Below, in pieces: positions 32,399 through 35,143 of a stretch of DNA of 35,143 bases; position 1 is the first letter of the stretch; each line of letters opens with the position of its first letter. The notes under the pieces were generated by a model that was not told where the DNA came from, did no database searches, and saw only the letters and a program-made list of their open reading frames with translations. A program made the position numbers and the translations under genes. The DNA is from Candidatus Gastranaerophilales bacterium (GTDB lineage Bacteria > Cyanobacteriota > Vampirovibrionia > Gastranaerophilales > Gastranaerophilaceae), in NCBI GenBank assembly GCA_944324445.1, contig CALUWL010000012.1, positions 1-35,143 on the forward strand, in the 5' to 3' direction.

Positions 32399-32932
32399 TT
32401 ATAAAAAGAAAACAGAGCAAATCCAAACAGCTGCAATTAATCCTGTGATATCAGCTAAAATTCCTGCTAAAAGCGCATGTCTGAATTTTTTAATTCCGAC
32501 TGCTCCAAAATATACTGAAGCAACATAAAACGTTGTTTCAGAGCTTCCTGTTATAACTGCCGCTAATTTTGTTGCATAGGAATTAGCGCCTGTTTGATTA
32601 ATTACATCGGATAAAACCCCTAATGTAGCTGAGCCTGATAGGGAGCGTGTAATCATTAAAATTGTTGTTTCAACAGGGATTTTAAAGTAATCAAGCAGGG
32701 GTTTTAAAATATTTTGAAGTAATTCTATTGCTCCGCTTGCTCTTAACATTGCAGTACACACCATTATTGCAACAAGGTAGGGTATAATTTTAACTGCAAT
32801 ACTGAAACCTTCTTTTGCTCCTTCTATAAAATTTTCATAGGCAGGAGTTTTTTTGTAAATTGCATAGCACAATATAATTGTAATAATGAGGGGTAAAATA
32901 TATATAGAAAGCGTGTTTAAAAATTTAATCAT
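32399..32932 (-). CDS. spmB: SpmB-like membrane protein
   Basis: A 177-residue membrane protein with five or so hydrophobic helices of the nucleoside-recognition/Gate type. IIPYLVAIMVCTAMLRASGAIELL and TRSLSGSATLGVLSD are conserved SpmB segments. In Bacillus SpmA and SpmB affect spore core dehydration, but the pair also occurs widely in bacteria that do not sporulate, where the function is unknown. The start overlaps the spmA stop by 4 nt. Confidence 0.88.
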   Translation of the reverse strand: MIKFLNTLSIYILPLIITIILCYAIYKKTPAYENFIEGAKEGFSIAVKIIPYLVAIMVCTAMLRASGAIELLQNILKPLLDYFKIPVETTILMITRSLSGSATLGVLSDVINQTGANSYATKLAAVITGSSETTFYVASVYFGAVGIKKFRHALLAGILADITGLIAAVWICSVFFL

Positions 32933-33504
32933 TTAAAAAACCTTTCTAATATTTTTACAAAAATTAAAGCTGAAATAAAAGCAATTGATGTTACAATAAG
33001 TGTCGGAATGATTATTTGAGCGGGGTTATTCATTCCGCTTGCTGTAAGAATTGCAAGTACTACAGCAGGAACTATTTGAAAACCGGCTGTATTTATTGCA
33101 AGAAAGGTGCACATAGAATTTGTCGCTTGATTTTTATTTTCATTTTCTTTTTGCATATCTTCCATTGCTTTTATGCCAAAAGGTGTTGCAGCATTGGTTA
33201 GTCCCAAAGCGTTTGCGCTTATATTAAGTGCGATATCTGATATTGCTTCATTATTATTTTTTAAATCAGGAAAAATTAAAAGCAGAGGCTTTTTAATCAT
33301 ATTTGAAAAAAGATTCATAAGTCCTGATACTTTTGCTATATTAACTATCCCAAGCCAAAATGCCATAATCCCTATTAATCCGATAGCAATTTCAACTGCT
33401 TTTTGGCTTGATTTAAGCATTTCGTTAACTACAATATCAACTTTGCCGTTTATTATTGCACATACAAATGAAATAAGAATTAAAAATATGAATATATAGT
33501 TCAA
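32929..33504 (-). CDS. spmA: SpmA-like membrane protein
   Basis: A 191-residue Gate-domain membrane protein. The LNISANALGLTNAATPFGIKAME segment (about 93-115) and FLAINTAGFQIVPA (about 132-145) are the SpmA signatures. The start is TTG behind AGGA, which overlaps the stop of the repeat-rich gene upstream, 9 nt away. Forms a coupled pair with spmB. No sporulation genes are in the window. Confidence 0.9.
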   Translation of the reverse strand: MNYIFIFLILISFVCAIINGKVDIVVNEMLKSSQKAVEIAIGLIGIMAFWLGIVNIAKVSGLMNLFSNMIKKPLLLIFPDLKNNNEAISDIALNISANALGLTNAATPFGIKAMEDMQKENENKNQATNSMCTFLAINTAGFQIVPAVVLAILTASGMNNPAQIIIPTLIVTSIAFISALIFVKILERFFK

Positions 33505-33513
33505 AAATTTTTC

Positions 33514-35143
33514 CTATGAATTGCTTTGAAATTTGTTATTAAAGTATTCTTCGCCGCCAGATGTTATTGTGTATTTGATTGATTCTTCTGTTTCAATTGT
33601 CTTTATGTAATTTTTGCTAATTAAAGCTTCAACTACTGACATGTCTGCAATTTTACCTGTTGCAGGAAACAGTTTAGAATTTAAAAATTTCATCGTGAAA
33701 TTTTCATTGCGGAGCGTATGTTTAATATAATACGCACATATTAAAAATTGGTCAATAATTTCATTAGTGTTAAAGCCGGAAATATATAAATTAAAATCAA
33801 TTACAAGCTCAGGTTGTTTTTGTACATCTTGAATAGGTTCAGGTTCAGGTGTTTGCGTTTGAATCGGTTCTTGTTCAATTTGTATTTCTTGAATAGATTG
33901 TTTTTCTGTTTGTTGTGGTTCTATTGTATCTTGATAGAATATTGTTTCTGCTTGAAGCTTTACTTGAGGTGTTTGATTATTTTCATCTTTGTTTTCTTCA
34001 AGGTTTATTTGAATTTCTTCAAGAGATATACTTTCTGCTTCTTCTTCATTTTTGATTTCTTGTTTGTTTAAATTTTCTTTTATTTCAGTGTTGGTTTCGT
34101 TTGTTGCTGAAAACGAGTTTTGAATATTTGTGCTGTTATTTGATTTTATTGATATAATGTCATTTGTTGCGTTTTGTTCATTGGTATTAAAAATGTTATC
34201 AAGTTTAATTTGGTTTTCGTTTTGATAAATTTCTTTTTCGTTTGTTTGTTCAATTTTAATTTCTGGGGGTTTTTGTTCTTTTATATCAAAATTTATTATA
34301 TTATCATCTTCGTTGATATTTTGCGTGTTTTCACTGCTTGATTTGATACTAATTATTTCTTTTGTTTCTGTATCTTCTTTGGATAAATCTATTGAATTTA
34401 TTTCATTTTGTGCAAGCATAAGTATTTCTGCTATCTCAGGTTTAAGATTAGTGTCTTGAATTGTAATTTCCGGTTTTTTTGCATTATTGTTGATATCTTT
34501 TGCTTCTGCTTTTTCATTGGAAATTTGAATGGGTTTATAAGCTGTTTTTTGGAAAGATTCTTCGTTTTGCTGTATATTTTCTTCAATTGTATTTTGAATT
34601 AGATTTTGAGCCGGTTGTTCTTGCTGTTCAACTGGTTGTTCAATTGGCTGTTCAATTGGTTGTTCGACTTCCGGCTCAATTTTTAGTTCAATTGCTTGTT
34701 CAGTTGGCTGTTCAACAATTTCTTCCAATTTAGCTGTGTTTGTTGGAATTTGTTCTTGTGTTTGTTGCTCAATTTGTTGCTCAATTTGTTGTTCAACTGG
34801 TTGTTCAACTGGTTGTTCAACTGGTTGTTCAACTGGTTGTTCAACAGCTTTTTCTAATTGAGCTGTGTTTGTTGGAATTTGTTCTTGTATTGGTTGTTCA
34901 ATTGGTTGTTCAATTGGTTGTTCAATTGGTTGCTCAATTGGCTGTTCGACTTCCGGCTCAATTTTTAGTTCAATTGCTTGCTCAGTTGGCTGTTCAACAA
35001 TTTCTTCCAATTTAGCTGTGTTTGTTGGAATTTGTTCTTGAACATTTTCAAATGTCGGTTTTTCAATTTCTTCTTGAATTGGTTTTTGTTCTATTTCTTC
35101 AATTGCCGGCTCAGAACTTTTGATTACTTCCTTTTGAGGCTCG
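33514..35143 (-). CDS. Partial E/Q/P repeat-rich protein with C-terminal winged-helix-like domain
   Basis: The frame is open to the right edge (no stop through 35142), so the true start is outside the window; at least 542 residues are visible. The N-terminal part seen here is V/I-E-Q-P four-residue repeats (about 34600-35040) interrupted by a longer unit containing IPTNTAKLEE and ELKIEPEVEQP. A long acidic, Asn/Gln/Ser-rich low-complexity stretch follows. The last ~97 residues (33517-33807) are compact: FNLYISGFNTNEIIDQFLIC, then ALISKNYIKT and KYTITSGGEEYFNN, resembling a winged-helix fold. No signal peptide is visible. I read it as an intrinsically disordered tail with a possible DNA- or protein-binding C-terminus. 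Function unknown; it precedes spmA by 9 nt. Confidence 0.8.
   Translation of the reverse strand, partial: EPQKEVIKSSEPAIEEIEQKPIQEEIEKPTFENVQEQIPTNTAKLEEIVEQPTEQAIELKIEPEVEQPIEQPIEQPIEQPIEQPIQEQIPTNTAQLEKAVEQPVEQPVEQPVEQPVEQQIEQQIEQQTQEQIPTNTAKLEEIVEQPTEQAIELKIEPEVEQPIEQPIEQPVEQQEQPAQNLIQNTIEENIQQNEESFQKTAYKPIQISNEKAEAKDINNNAKKPEITIQDTNLKPEIAEILMLAQNEINSIDLSKEDTETKEIISIKSSSENTQNINEDDNIINFDIKEQKPPEIKIEQTNEKEIYQNENQIKLDNIFNTNEQNATNDIISIKSNNSTNIQNSFSATNETNTEIKENLNKQEIKNEEEAESISLEEIQINLEENKDENNQTPQVKLQAETIFYQDTIEPQQTEKQSIQEIQIEQEPIQTQTPEPEPIQDVQKQPELVIDFNLYISGFNTNEIIDQFLICAYYIKHTLRNENFTMKFLNSKLFPATGKIADMSVVEALISKNYIKTIETEESIKYTITSGGEEYFNNKFQSNS
34661..34758 (-). repeat. 98-bp direct repeat, copy 1
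   Basis: Matches 34943-35040 with one difference (T at 34699, C at 34981), offset 282 bp. It encodes the IPTNTAKLEEIVEQP to EPEVEQ unit. Confidence 0.95.
34777..34950 (-). repeat. Tandem 12-bp repeats coding VEQP/IEQP
   Basis: Two blocks of 12-bp units, read on the plus strand as ACTGGTTGTTCA (about 34796-34845) and ATTGGTTGTTCA (about 34891-34945). They code four-residue VEQP and IEQP units. Each block is nearly homogeneous at DNA level, pointing to recent slippage or unequal recombination. Confidence 0.9.
34943..35040 (-). repeat. 98-bp direct repeat, copy 2
   Basis: Second copy of the 98-bp unit. Its last 27 bases (35014-35040) also occur at 34732-34758 and at 34861-34887, giving three copies of the core. 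Confidence 0.95.

Noticed and set aside
34500-35015. Plus-strand frames rich in V-V-Q-L repeats opposite the E/Q/P repeat gene
   Set aside because: They are antisense readings of the 12-bp repeats. The minus frame is longer, continues to the window edge and ends in a folded-looking domain.

Overview
This 35 kb window is strongly AT-rich and densely coded. I read it as chromosome from a diderm, non-photosynthetic relative of Cyanobacteria, most likely a gut-type Vampirovibrionia/Melainabacteria (Gastranaerophilales-like). The reasons are a CsaB-type pyruvyl transferase, a Tic20-like membrane protein, ArnT-like and MBOAT envelope enzymes together with flagellar FliA/FliO, and two lineage-type proteins of unknown function with a short F-G-[GS] signature near the N-terminus. 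The assignment is inference from gene content. I see no rRNA, tRNA, CRISPR array, insertion sequence or phage module.

Layout. (1) 1-216: no gene; a possible leftward promoter and competing RNA hairpins. (2) 217-6398, all minus: NifV/LeuA-like synthase, miaB, serC, an MBOAT O-acyltransferase and an SGNH/DltD-like partner whose frame is broken at an A9 tract. (3) 6566-7372 plus: unknown protein, closed by a strong bidirectional terminator. (4) 7430-9886 minus: mazG, then an ArnT-like glycosyltransferase. (5) 10003-12389 plus: ArsB/NhaD-type ion transporter and ruvB. (6) 12381-15722 minus: csaB, a HisA-HisI-HisE triple fusion, a DUF374 acyltransferase and a small unknown protein. (7) 15808-18014 plus: SDR plus a radical SAM protein. 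(8) 18015-18854 minus: ZIP metal transporter. (9) 18978-21135 plus: secreted coiled-coil protein, FliA-family sigma factor, tpiA. (10) 21177-24099 minus: a 626-aa unknown protein with an internal duplication, and a GshB-like ATP-grasp enzyme. (11) 24143-32396 plus: ten nearly contiguous genes (small Cys-rich protein, TPR, Tic20-like, FliO, NeuB-like, KdsC-like phosphatase, TPR, lysC, tilS, hpt). (12) 32399-35143 minus: a repeat-rich E/Q/P protein running off the right edge, then spmA and spmB.

Themes. Envelope and surface glycan work recurs (MBOAT/SGNH, ArnT-like, CsaB, DUF374, NeuB/KdsC). FliO overlapping a NeuB-like gene suggests nonulosonic-acid decoration linked to the flagellum. Metabolic genes include serC, histidine steps 2-4 in one polypeptide, tpiA and lysC.

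The least expected signals are: the HisA-HisI-HisE fusion; the A9 frameshift in a surface-acylation gene; a set of start codons placed exactly 6-7 nt after a -10 box with no ribosome-binding site (candidate leaderless mRNAs), including an interlocked divergent pair at 24106-24136; a NeuB cut off just before its usual C-terminal SAF domain; and the duplicated 626-aa protein.
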